Shown: positions 1-6,867 of the stretch, piece after piece | How the letters are laid out: each line of letters starts with the position of its first letter | How positions within the stretch are numbered: the stretch's first letter is position 1 | DNA from: Kiritimatiellales bacterium | Lineage (GTDB): Bacteria > Verrucomicrobiota > Kiritimatiellia > Kiritimatiellales > Pontiellaceae | Length of the DNA: 11,820 nucleotides | NCBI GenBank assembly: GCA_021734595.1 | Contig: JAIPIO010000112.1 | Span: 1-11,820, forward strand | Direction of reading: 5' to 3' | Position numbers and translations under genes: made by a program | The notes under the pieces: generated by a model | The model's input: the letters and a program-made list of their open reading frames with translations, nothing else | The model's database searches: none | What the model was told of the DNA's origin: nothing

Positions 1-180
1 GGCGGGGAGTGGGGCCTCTACGACATGGAGGCCGACCGCAACGAAACCACCGACTTGAAGGATAAACATCCCGAAACCTTCGCCGAGCTGGTCAAGCTGC
101 ATGAGGAATGGGCAAAGCCGTTTGGCGGGAAACAGGAAAAAACCAAGAAATCCAAATCGAAAAAGAAAAAGGGGAAATAG
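1..180 (+). CDS. Sulfatase (arylsulfatase-type), C-terminal end only
   Basis: Frame 1 is open from the first base to the TAG at 178-180 and gives 59 residues of a protein that starts before the window. The segment GLYDMEADRNETTDL followed by HPE..AELVKLHEEWAK matches the typical end of type I sulfatases (LYD...D..E..DL, then a helix ending in a Trp). These enzymes hydrolyse sulfate esters using a formylglycine residue; that catalytic part is outside the window. The last 16 residues are an added basic tail (KQEKTKKSKSKKKKGK), which is not part of the sulfatase fold and might help hold the enzyme on anionic glycans (inference). The stop codon is 2 bases from the next start, so the two genes are probably cotranscribed. 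Family call is good; substrate cannot be told. Confidence 0.82.
   Translation, partial: GGEWGLYDMEADRNETTDLKDKHPETFAELVKLHEEWAKPFGGKQEKTKKSKSKKKKGK
169..175 (+). promoter_or_regulatory. Ribosome binding site inside the sulfatase tail, setting the ATG at 183
   Basis: AAGGGGA lies 7 bases before ATG 183 and falls within the Lys-Lys-Gly-Lys codons that end the sulfatase. It supports ATG 183 over any in-frame start further upstream, which would lie inside the sulfatase gene and place a charged stretch before the signal peptide. Confidence 0.6.
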
Positions 181-182
181 CC

Positions 183-1625
183 ATGAAGAAAACCATTGCG
201 CTTTTGCTGGGTATCGTGGGATGCGCCTCCGCCGAGGTCTACCAGGCCAATGGAATCCGCATCGGGGAGGTCGATCAGGACTCAGCGATTGTATGGACGC
301 GGATGACGCGCAACGTCGAGTTGAACCGCGGCGGCGCCCGGTTTGTGATGCCCGAAAAGAAAACGGAAACGAAGAAGAAAAAGAAAAAGGGGAAAACCAA
401 CAAGCTGCCGACCATGGCGCAGCAGCTTCCGGCCGGCAAGACGCTCGATGACATGGAGGGAGCCGTGCCCGGCGCGCCCGGGGAAGTGCGCCTTTCATGG
501 AGTTCCAAAGGCGGGAAACTTTTTTCCAGTGCTTGGAAACCCGTCGACACGGCAAAGGATTTCACGTGTCAGTTCAAACTGGAGAATCTCAAACCCGCCA
601 CGGAATATGCGCTGAAGATCGAAAGCCGCGATGCCGGCGGGAAAGCCGGACAGACCGTAACCGGAAAATTCCGTACCGCGCCGCCGGTTGATAAAACGGT
701 CCCGGTCACCTTCACCGTGGTGACGGGACAGGATTATACACGCCGCGACGATGCGGTGAACGGCCATAAGATCTATCCGCACATGCTCGCCCTGGATCCC
801 GACTTCTTCATCCATACCGGCGACATCGAATATTATGACAAGGCGGATCCGTACTCGACCTGTATCGAGCTGGCCCGGTTTAAATGGAATCGGGTGTACG
901 GCCTGCCGAACCAGGTGGCGTTCCATAAAAACGTCGCCAGCTATTTTATCAAGGACGACCACGACACCCTCAAGAACGATGCCTGGCCCGAGCAAAACTA
1001 CGGCGACCTGACTTGGCAGCAGGGACTTGAAATCTTCCGCGAACAGTTTCCCGTCCTCGAGAAAAACTACCGCACCATCCGCTGGGGCAAGGATCTCCAA
1101 ATCTGGCTTATGGAAGGCCGCGACTTCCGCAGCCCCAATACCATGCCCGACGGCTCCGAAAAAACCATTTGGGGCAAGGAACAGAAGGAGTGGTTCTTCC
1201 GCACCGTGAAGGAATCCGACGCCACCTTCCGTGTGCTGATCAGCCCGACGCCGATTGTCGGCCCCGACCGCGGCAACAAGAACGACAACCATGCCAACGA
1301 AGGCTTCATGCATGAGGGCAACGAAGTTCGCAAATTCATCGCATCGCAGAAAAACATGTTCACCGCCTGCGGCGACCGCCATTGGCAGTATGTCTCCGTC
1401 GATCAAACACACGGCATGAAGGAATTTTCCTGCGGCCCCACCTCCAACAAGCATGCCGGCGGCTGGAGCAACGACAAGCTGTTGCCCGAGCATCGCTATC
1501 TCAACGTGCAGGGCGGCTTCCTCGCCATTACCGTTGATCGCCAGGGCGGAAAGCCCGTCCTCACTGCCCGCCACTACAACGTAGACGGCAAGGTCTGCAA
1601 CGAAGACGTGAATCCCGCGAAGTAG
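183..1625 (+). CDS. Secreted PhoD-like alkaline phosphatase family metallophosphatase
   Basis: 480 residues. Residues 1-17 look like a signal peptide (KK, then TIALLLGIVG, then CASA before EVY); IVGC at 11-14 also fits a lipobox, so a lipoprotein is possible. Residues 18-165 form an N-terminal beta domain as in PhoD proteins (GIRIGEVDQDSAIVWTR, and a fibronectin-like stretch near 100-165). The metallophosphatase part follows: TGQDY at 181-185, HTGDIEYYD at 211-219, DDHD at 258-261 and GDRHWQY at 397-403 are the expected metal-binding blocks. PhoD enzymes are metal-dependent phosphomonoesterases or phosphodiesterases outside the cytoplasm. Odd point: a lysine-rich insert at 59-74 (KKTETKKKKKKGKTNK) interrupts the N-terminal domain and resembles the tail of the preceding sulfatase. 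Start chosen from the ribosome site and signal peptide. In a sulfatase setting it may remove phosphate from glycans, but that is inference. Confidence 0.83.
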   Translation: MKKTIALLLGIVGCASAEVYQANGIRIGEVDQDSAIVWTRMTRNVELNRGGARFVMPEKKTETKKKKKKGKTNKLPTMAQQLPAGKTLDDMEGAVPGAPGEVRLSWSSKGGKLFSSAWKPVDTAKDFTCQFKLENLKPATEYALKIESRDAGGKAGQTVTGKFRTAPPVDKTVPVTFTVVTGQDYTRRDDAVNGHKIYPHMLALDPDFFIHTGDIEYYDKADPYSTCIELARFKWNRVYGLPNQVAFHKNVASYFIKDDHDTLKNDAWPEQNYGDLTWQQGLEIFREQFPVLEKNYRTIRWGKDLQIWLMEGRDFRSPNTMPDGSEKTIWGKEQKEWFFRTVKESDATFRVLISPTPIVGPDRGNKNDNHANEGFMHEGNEVRKFIASQKNMFTACGDRHWQYVSVDQTHGMKEFSCGPTSNKHAGGWSNDKLLPEHRYLNVQGGFLAITVDRQGGKPVLTARHYNVDGKVCNEDVNPAK

Positions 1626-1636
1626 TTTTTGGCTGG

Positions 1637-1690
1637 GGTAGGGCGGGCTGTCCCAGCCCGCCGCGGACGGCTCGGAGAGCCGTCCCTACC
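1637..1690 (+). terminator. Double-hairpin intergenic element, probable terminator of the phosphatase transcript
   Basis: Starts 11 bases after the PhoD-like stop. GGTAGG (1637-1642) pairs with CCTACC (1685-1690) and encloses two perfect hairpins: GCGGGCTG/CAGCCCGC with loop TCC (1643-1661), and GACGGCTC/GAGCCGTC with loop GGA (1666-1684). TTTT follows at once and TTTTT lies a little further on, so it could act as an intrinsic terminator. The two-hairpins-in-an-outer-stem plan resembles the elements at 3361 and 5089, with different sequence. It could also be a dispersed repeat. Confidence 0.55.
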
Positions 1691-1738
1691 TTTTGGGTGT
1701 CTGTTTTTACCCGCGTGGTTCGTCACTTTAACATAGCA

Positions 1739-1749
1739 TATTTAATAAT
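1739..1749 (+). promoter_or_regulatory. Possible -10 region upstream of the first esterase copy
   Basis: TATTTAATAAT stands out as AT-rich just before the ribosome site of the gene starting at 1766 and after the probable terminator. TTTAAT or TAATAA could serve as a -10 box. No convincing -35 box is seen at the right distance, and the promoter consensus of this organism is unknown. Confidence 0.25.
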
Positions 1750-1765
1750 TAACTGGAGGAGAGTT

Positions 1766-3334
1766 ATGCGCAGATGGTTTGTGTTGGTTGCAGTGTTGCT
1801 GGTGGGTGTTTCTTCGTTTTCCGAGCTTCGGCTGGCAGCGGCTTTTTCGGATAACATGGTGCTTCAGCGGGATCAAAAGGTTCCGGTGTGGGGCTGGGCG
1901 AATCCGGGCGAAGAGGTGACGGTGCAGTTTGCTGGCCAGCAGGCTGTCGTCAAGGCGGGCAAGGACGGCAAGTTCATGGTTCGGCTGAAAAAGATGGCCG
2001 CCAACAAGGCCGCCCAGGCAATGACTGTTCAATCCGCTGGCGGCGATAAGCTGGAAGTGAAGAACGTACTCGTCGGCGAAGTCTGGCTATGCTCCGGGCA
2101 GTCAAACATGCACATGATGGTGAAGAACAGCATCAATGCCGATGAAGAGATCGCCAATGCCAACTATCCGCTAATAAGAATGTTCCTGACCGACCTGAAA
2201 GCCAGTACAGAACTGCAAGCTGATTGTACCGGTGCATGGTATGTCACCACGCCGGAAAACGTTCCACCATTTTCCGCGACGGCTTTCTTCTTTGGCCGCG
2301 AGTTGCATAAAAAGCTCGATGTGCCGATTGGTTTGATTCGCTCCAGTTGGGGCGGCACATGCGTCGAGGCATGGAGCCCGATGGAGTCGCTGAAAAATTT
2401 TCCGACCGTGATGGAATACAAGGCGGATATAGATAGGCAGGCGGAAGGATTCGAACAAGCCGCTGAAGATGAACGCTACGCCAAGGTGCTGGCCAAGTGG
2501 CAGGAAAACGTAAAGGCGGCCAAAAAAGAGGGACGCGAACTTAAGAAACGGGATATGAAAAAACCCAAGAAGCGCACCGATTTGAAAATGTCGCAGAATT
2601 ATCCGGCCAATCTCTACAACGCCATGATCAACCCGCTTGTACCTTACGGCATCCGCGGCGCGGTCTGGTACCAGGGCGAACGCAACTCGAAAACTATAGC
2701 CGATGCCATTCTCTACCGCGAGTAGCTCGCCAACCTGGCCAACAGCTGGCGCAAGGATTGGGGCGACCAATTTCCGTTCTACGCCGTGCAACTGCCCAAC
2801 TTCAAGGCGCCGCAGATCGAGCCGTCCGAAGATACAGGATGGGCCTATGTCCGCGAAAGTTTCATGGATGTTCACAAAAACCTGCCCAATGCGGGCATGG
2901 CCATCACCATCGACATAGGCGAAGAGAAGAATATTCATCCTAAAAACAAACAGGAGGCCGGCCGCAGATTGGCGCAGCAGGCGCTGGCCAAGACCTATAA
3001 AATGGGCAACGTCGCTGGGGGGCCGGTTTACAAGTCGATGAAGAAGGACGGCGGCAAGATCGTCGTCAAGTTCGAGGACATCGGCTCCGGACTGGTCGCC
3101 AAGGATGGCGTGCTCAAGACCTTTGCCATCGCGGGCGCGGACAAAAATTTTGTCTGGGCCGATGCCGTGATCGTGGGCGACACCGTGGTCGTCAGTTCGC
3201 CCAACGTCGCAAAACCGGTTTCCGTGCGCTATGCGTGGGCCGATAATCCGGTTGGATGCAATCTCTTCAACAGAGAGGGATTCCCTGCCTCGCCGTTCCG
3301 CACCGACGACTGGGCGCCTGCGGGCAATGAGTAG
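1766..3334 (+). pseudogene. Sialate O-acetylesterase family (SASA) copy 1, interrupted by an in-frame TAG
   Basis: The reading frame runs 522 codons from ATG 1766 (ribosome site GGAGGAG at 1755-1761) to TAG 3332-3334, broken only by TAG at 2723-2725 (codon 320). Copy 2 has TTG (Leu) there, so one T-to-A change at 2724 explains it. Before the stop are a signal peptide (MRRWFVLVAVLLVGVSSFS), the beta-rich N-terminal domain and SGQSNM with the nucleophile Ser at 113. After it, in the same frame and with no frameshift, come LANLANSWRKDWGDQFPFYAVQL without its first Leu and the IHPKNK block with the catalytic His (codon 391). A truncated product of 319 residues would lack that His. Another sign of decay is WYQGERN where the copies have WYQGEAN or WYQGESN. 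Family role: removal of O-acetyl groups from sugars such as sialic acid or other acylated glycans. A sequencing error or suppression of the stop are alternatives. Confidence 0.8.
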
Positions 3335-3360
3335 AATAGCGGTTTGCAAAAACTAATTGG

Positions 3361-3424
3361 GGTGTAGGGCGTGCTTCCCGCCAGCGGGCGCGCGCTCCAT
3401 CGGAATGGAAGCACGCGCCACACC
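3361..3424 (+). repeat. 64-base foldable intergenic element, copy A
   Basis: GGTGT (3361-3365) pairs with ACACC (3420-3424), and GCGTGCTT (3369-3376) pairs with AAGCACGC (3409-3416). Inside are two small hairpins: CCCG/CGGG with loop CCAG (3377-3388) and TCCAT/ATGGA with loop CGGA (3396-3409, overlapping the outer stem by a base or so). The result is a three-way junction. It starts 26 bases after the copy 1 stop. No T-run follows, so simple termination is less likely than for the element at 1637. Function unknown. Confidence 0.6.
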
Positions 3425-3445
3425 GGGGGTTGGTTGAGAAGGAAG

Positions 3446-3483
3446 TTCCAATGGGTGGAAAAAACAGGTTCCAACCATTGGAA
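3446..3483. repeat. Paired 15-base palindromes upstream of esterase copy 2
   Basis: TTCCAATGGGTGGAA (3446-3460) and TTCCAACCATTGGAA (3469-3483) are separated by 8 bases. Each is a palindrome or near-palindrome of the form TTCCAA-N3-TTGGAA, and the two are inverted copies of each other with one mismatch. Centres are 23 bases apart, about two helical turns. The second ends 22 bases before ATG 3506. It could be a double operator for a dimeric regulator, or an mRNA hairpin next to the ribosome site. Confidence 0.65.
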
Positions 3484-3505
3484 GCAGTTAAACAGGAGGA
3501 GAATT

Positions 3506-5062
3506 ATGCGCAGGTGGTTTGTATTGGTTGCAGTATTGCTCGTTAGTGTTTCGTCGTTTGCCGAGCTTCGGCTGGCAGCGGCTTTTTCGGATAACATGGT
3601 GCTTCAGCGCGATCAGAAGGTTCCGGTATGGGGCTGGGTGAATCCAGGCGAAGCCGTGACGGTCAAATTTGCCGGGCAGGAAATCTCCGGCAAGGCGGGC
3701 AAGGACGGCAAGTTCATGGTTCGGCTCAAAAAGATGGATGCCAACAAGACTCCGCAGGCGTTGGTGGTTGAAACCGCAAGCGGCAAAAAGCTGGAAGTGA
3801 AGAATGTGCTTGTCGGCGAAGTGTGGCTCTGTTCGGGGCAGTCGAACATGCAGATGAGCGTGGGGAGTGCCCAGAATCCCGAGGACGAACAGAAGAGTGC
3901 AAACCATCCGCTAATAAGAATGTTCCTGACCGACCTGAAAGCGAGCAAGGAACTACAGGCGGAATGCACCGGCACTTGGGCGGTCTGCTCGCCGGATACG
4001 GTTCTGAAATTCTCAGCGACGGCCTATTTCTTTGGGCGCGAGCTGCATAAAAAACTCGATGTGCCGATTGGTCTGGTTCGTTCCTGCTGGGGCGGAACGC
4101 CCATCGAGGCGTGGGGCCCCATGGCCTCCATGGAAAAGTTCCCGACGGTTATGGCCCAAAAGGCAGCGGAGGATGCCAAGGCTGTAAAATATGACGAAGT
4201 CGCCGCTAGGGAAAAACATGCCAAGCAGCTCGAAGCCTGGAAGCAAAAGGTAAAGAAGGCAAAAGCGGATGGAAAAAAGGCGCCGAAGCGTCCGAAAGAA
4301 CCGGTTCATCCGCACACGTCGCAAAGATATCCGGCCAATCTCTACAACGCCATGATCAACCCGCTGGTGCCGTACGGCATCCGTGGCGCCATCTGGTATC
4401 AGGGTGAAGCGAATACCAAGTCGATCGAACAAGCCATTCTCTACCGCGAGTTGCTCGCCAACCTGGCTACGAGCTGGCGCAAGGATTGGGGCGATCAATT
4501 TCCGTTCTACGCCGTGCAGCTACCCAACTTCAAGAAGCCGCAGACCGAGCCGTCCGAAGATACAGGATGGGCCTATGTCCGCGAAAGTTTCATGGAGGTT
4601 CACAAGAATCTGCCGAATGCCGGAATGGCCATCACGATTGATGTGGGTGAGGAAAAGAACATTCACCCGAAAAACAAACAGGAGGTCGGCTACCGGATGG
4701 CGCAGCAGGCGCTGGCCAAGACCTATAAAATGGGCAACGTCGCAGGGGGGCCGGTTTACAAGTCGATGAAGAAGGACGGCGGCAAGATCGTCGTCAAGTT
4801 CGAGGACATCGGCTCCGGGCTGGTTGCCCGGGGTGGTTCGCTGAAGACCTTCGTCATCGCCGGCGCGGACAAGAAGTTTGTCTGGGCGGACGCGGAAGTG
4901 GTGGGCGACACCGTGGTCGTCAGCTCCCCGAAGGTTTCCAAGCCGGTCTCCGTGCGCTATGCGTGGGCCGATAATCCGGTTGGCTGCAACCTCTACAACA
5001 AGGAGGGTTTCCCGGCCTCTCCGTTCCGCACCGACGATTGGGTGCCTGCGGGCAATAAGTAG
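3506..5062 (+). CDS. Secreted sialate O-acetylesterase family (SASA) esterase, copy 2
   Basis: 518 residues. Start ATG 3506 follows a strong ribosome site (AGGAGGAG, 3494-3501) and opens a signal peptide (MRRWFVLVAVLLVSVSSFA, cut likely before ELRL). A beta-rich N-terminal domain of about 90 residues leads to GEVWLCSGQSNMQM, nucleophile Ser 113. Then come IGLVRSCWGGTPIEAW, a charged Lys/Ala-rich insert (about 215-275, probably helical), YPANLYNAMINPLVPYGIRG, WYQGEAN (297-303) and IHPKNKQ with the catalytic His 387. SASA enzymes are SGNH-type esterases that release acetyl groups from sugar hydroxyls; sialate itself need not be the substrate here. The residue three before the His is Lys (EKNIH), whereas copy 3 has Asp (DNIH), so the acidic triad member is uncertain. 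It is the middle gene of the tandem array and carries no visible lesion. Confidence 0.87.
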   Translation: MRRWFVLVAVLLVSVSSFAELRLAAAFSDNMVLQRDQKVPVWGWVNPGEAVTVKFAGQEISGKAGKDGKFMVRLKKMDANKTPQALVVETASGKKLEVKNVLVGEVWLCSGQSNMQMSVGSAQNPEDEQKSANHPLIRMFLTDLKASKELQAECTGTWAVCSPDTVLKFSATAYFFGRELHKKLDVPIGLVRSCWGGTPIEAWGPMASMEKFPTVMAQKAAEDAKAVKYDEVAAREKHAKQLEAWKQKVKKAKADGKKAPKRPKEPVHPHTSQRYPANLYNAMINPLVPYGIRGAIWYQGEANTKSIEQAILYRELLANLATSWRKDWGDQFPFYAVQLPNFKKPQTEPSEDTGWAYVRESFMEVHKNLPNAGMAITIDVGEEKNIHPKNKQEVGYRMAQQALAKTYKMGNVAGGPVYKSMKKDGGKIVVKFEDIGSGLVARGGSLKTFVIAGADKKFVWADAEVVGDTVVVSSPKVSKPVSVRYAWADNPVGCNLYNKEGFPASPFRTDDWVPAGNK

Positions 5063-5088
5063 AATAGCGGTTTGCAAAAACTAATTGG

Positions 5089-5152
5089 GGTGTAGGGCGT
5101 GCTTCCCGTCAGCGGGAGCGCGCTCCATCGGGATGGAAGCACGCGCCACACC
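5089..5152 (+). repeat. 64-base foldable intergenic element, copy B
   Basis: Same length and plan as the element at 3361-3424, exactly 1728 bases further on: outer GGTGT/ACACC and GCGTGCTT/AAGCACGC, inner CCCG/CGGG (loop TCAG) and TCCAT/ATGGA (loop CGGG). It differs from copy A at three positions. Two of them lie in the hairpin loops and one (C to A, in GGGAGCG) lies between the hairpins. No outer-stem pair is disturbed. Confidence 0.6.
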
Positions 5153-5173
5153 GGGGGTTGGTTGAGAAGGAAG

Positions 5174-5211
5174 TTCCAATGGGTGGAAAAAACAGGTTCC
5201 AACCATTGGAA
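5174..5211. repeat. Paired 15-base palindromes upstream of esterase copy 3
   Basis: TTCCAATGGGTGGAA (5174-5188) and TTCCAACCATTGGAA (5197-5211), 8 bases apart, are identical to the pair upstream of copy 2. The second ends 22 bases before ATG 5234. This pair is part of the duplicated spacer, so it is not independent evidence of function. Confidence 0.65.
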
Positions 5212-5233
5212 GTAGTTAAACAGGAGGAGAATT

Positions 5234-6811
5234 ATGCGCAGGTGGTTTGTATTGGTTGCAGTGTTGATGGTGGGCGTTTCTTCGTTCGCGGAACTTAAGC
5301 TCGCGGCGGTCTTTTCGGACAACATGGTAGTTCAGCGAGGCCAGAAGGTTCCCGTGTGGGGCTGGGCCGATGCGGGTGAAATTGTGACCGTGCGCTTTTC
5401 CGACCAGGATAAAACGACCAAGGCCGGTGAAGACGGCAAGTTCATTGTCAAGTTCGCTAAAATGGTCGCCAATAAAGCGGCACAGGAACTTGTGGTTGAA
5501 ACCGGCGGTGGTGAAAAACTGGTAGTGAAGAACATACTGATAGGCGAAGTGTGGCTCTGCTCCGGGCAGTCGAACATGCAGTTCCCGGTTTCGAAAGCCG
5601 CGAATTTCGACAAGGAAAAGGTTGCGGCCAACCACCCGCTGATAAGAATGTTCCTGACCGATCTGAAAGCCAGCACGGAGCGGCAGGCGGATTGCACCGG
5701 GGTGTGGAATGTTTGCACGCCGGAAAATGTGGGCAAGTTTTCCGCCGCCGCCTATTTCTTCGGGCGCGAGCTGCAACAAAAGCTGGATGTGCCGATCGGG
5801 CTGATCCGTTCCGCCTGGGGCGGAACGCGCATTGAGGCGTGGATACCGATGGAGACGCTCGAAACGTTTCCTACCGTGATGGCCGGAAAGGCGCTGGACG
5901 ATGAACAGGCCGCAAAATTCGACGCTGCGGTCGCAGAGCAACAGTATGCCAAGCAGCTAGAAGTCTGGAAGCAACAGGCCAAGCAGGCTAAGGCGAATGG
6001 GCAAACGCCGCCGCGCCGCCCGAAAAAAACGGTGCATCCGCATGCGTCGCAGCAATACACGGCCAACCTCTACAACGCCATGATTCATCCGTTGGTGCCG
6101 TATGCAATCCGCGGCGCCATCTGGTACCAGGGAGAATCCAACACGGGATCATTTGGTCAGGCGATGCTTTACCGTGACCTGCTGGAGAGCTTGGCGACCA
6201 GCTGGAGCAAGGCGTGGGGTAACAAATCCCTCTTTGGCACGAAGAATTTCCCGTTCTATTCCGTGCAGCTACCGAACTTCAAGGCACCCCAGACGCAGCC
6301 CTCGGAGGACACTACCTGGGCGTTTATCCGCGAAAGCTTCATGGATGTCCACCAGGATGTTCCCAATGCCGGCATGGCCATCACAATCGATGTCGGCATG
6401 GCGGACAATATTCATCCAACCAACAAGCAGGCGGTCGGCTACCGGTTGGCGCAGCAGGCGTTGGCCAGAACCTACAAAATGGGCAACGTCGCCGGCGGCC
6501 CGGTCTACAAGTCCATGAAAAAGGACGGTAGCACGATCGTCGTCAAGTTCGAGGACATTGGTTCCGGGCTGGTTGCCAAGGATGGTGCGCTGAAGACCTT
6601 CGCCATTGCCGGTGAGGATAAACAGTTTGTCTGGGCCGATGCTGTGATTGAAGGCGACACCGTAGTGGTTAGCTCGTCGAAAGTCGCCGAGCCCGTTTCC
6701 GTGCGCTATGCGTGGGCCGACAATCCGGTTGGTTGCAACCTCTTCAACAAAGAGGGTTTCCCGGCCTCGCCGTTCCGCACCGACGACTGGGCGCCAGTCG
6801 AAAACAAATAA
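5234..6811 (+). CDS. Secreted sialate O-acetylesterase family (SASA) esterase, copy 3
   Basis: 525 residues from ATG 5234 (AGGAGGAG at 5222-5229) to TAA 6809-6811. Same plan as copy 2: signal peptide MRRWFVLVAVLMVGVSSFA, beta-rich N-terminal domain, CSGQSNMQF with Ser 113, IGLIRSAWGGTRIEAW, a charged helical insert, WYQGESN (297-303) and DNIHPTNK with His 394. This copy keeps the most typical motifs: the WYQGESN block is canonical and Asp lies three residues before the His, as in SGNH esterases. It is the most divergent of the three and has a 7-residue insertion (WGNKSLFGTKNFPF against WGDQFPF in copy 2) ahead of the core block PFYSVQLPNF. The difference may mean a different substrate; that is inference. 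The gene ends 56 bases before the propeller gene, with a palindrome pair between them. Confidence 0.88.
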   Translation: MRRWFVLVAVLMVGVSSFAELKLAAVFSDNMVVQRGQKVPVWGWADAGEIVTVRFSDQDKTTKAGEDGKFIVKFAKMVANKAAQELVVETGGGEKLVVKNILIGEVWLCSGQSNMQFPVSKAANFDKEKVAANHPLIRMFLTDLKASTERQADCTGVWNVCTPENVGKFSAAAYFFGRELQQKLDVPIGLIRSAWGGTRIEAWIPMETLETFPTVMAGKALDDEQAAKFDAAVAEQQYAKQLEVWKQQAKQAKANGQTPPRRPKKTVHPHASQQYTANLYNAMIHPLVPYAIRGAIWYQGESNTGSFGQAMLYRDLLESLATSWSKAWGNKSLFGTKNFPFYSVQLPNFKAPQTQPSEDTTWAFIRESFMDVHQDVPNAGMAITIDVGMADNIHPTNKQAVGYRLAQQALARTYKMGNVAGGPVYKSMKKDGSTIVVKFEDIGSGLVAKDGALKTFAIAGEDKQFVWADAVIEGDTVVVSSSKVAEPVSVRYAWADNPVGCNLFNKEGFPASPFRTDDWAPVENK

Positions 6812-6816
6812 ACATT

Positions 6817-6852
6817 TTCCAACCATTGGAAGTTCTTTTCCAATGGTTGGAA
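6817..6852. repeat. Perfect inverted pair of 15-base palindromes between copy 3 and the propeller gene
   Basis: TTCCAACCATTGGAA (6817-6831) and TTCCAATGGTTGGAA (6838-6852) are exact reverse complements separated by GTTCTT. As RNA they can form one 15-bp hairpin, or each arm can fold alone (6-bp arms, 3-base centre). Centres are 21 bases apart. The element starts 5 bases after the copy 3 stop and ends 15 bases before ATG 6868, so it could terminate transcription, hide or expose the next start, or bind a regulator. Confidence 0.68.
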
Positions 6853-6867
6853 ATAGATTGTATTCCC

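Larger units (their letters stand above)
1766..6811 (+). repeat. Tandem triplication of a SASA esterase gene
   Basis: Three paralogues stand head to tail with starts at 1766, 3506 and 5234. Copies 2 and 3, with their leaders, are offset by exactly 1728 bases up to an insertion late in copy 3. All three share the start MRRWFVLVAVL and the end WAPxxNx or WVPAGNK. The spacers 3335-3505 and 5063-5233 are equal in length (171) and differ at 4 bases. Copies 1 and 2 also share a block of about 120 nearly identical bases (for example from GCGCAGCAGGCGCTGGCC near 2972 and 4700), which suggests gene conversion. The 5' flank of copy 1 and the 3' flank of copy 3 are unrelated to the spacers, as expected of an array made by unequal crossing-over. 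Confidence 0.88.

Noticed and set aside
495..1574. Long antisense frame across the PhoD-like gene, and similar ones across 2171-3349, 6706-7674 and 10149-11105
   Set aside because: They mirror strongly supported genes with conserved motifs. Such frames are expected where third positions are GC-rich; none has a ribosome site with a recognisable protein.
2723..2725. Programmed amber decoding (pyrrolysine or similar)
   Set aside because: The paralogue has a plain Leu codon here and no downstream recoding hairpin is evident; a point mutation or sequence error is simpler.
2786..3334. Separate gene made of the 3' part of esterase copy 1
   Set aside because: It has no ribosome site or signal peptide, its first possible start is a GTG inside a conserved core block, and it matches the second half of copies 2 and 3 exactly in frame, so it is the remainder of a broken gene.
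3361..3424. tRNA-like or riboswitch identity for the 64-base element
   Set aside because: It has two inner hairpins rather than three, no CCA end or conserved tRNA bases, and does not match any riboswitch core I can recognise.
3335..5233. CRISPR array or phage att direct repeats
   Set aside because: The repeated spacers flank paralogous genes and their period is the gene unit of 1728 bases, so they come from tandem duplication. No short regularly spaced repeats or integrase are present.
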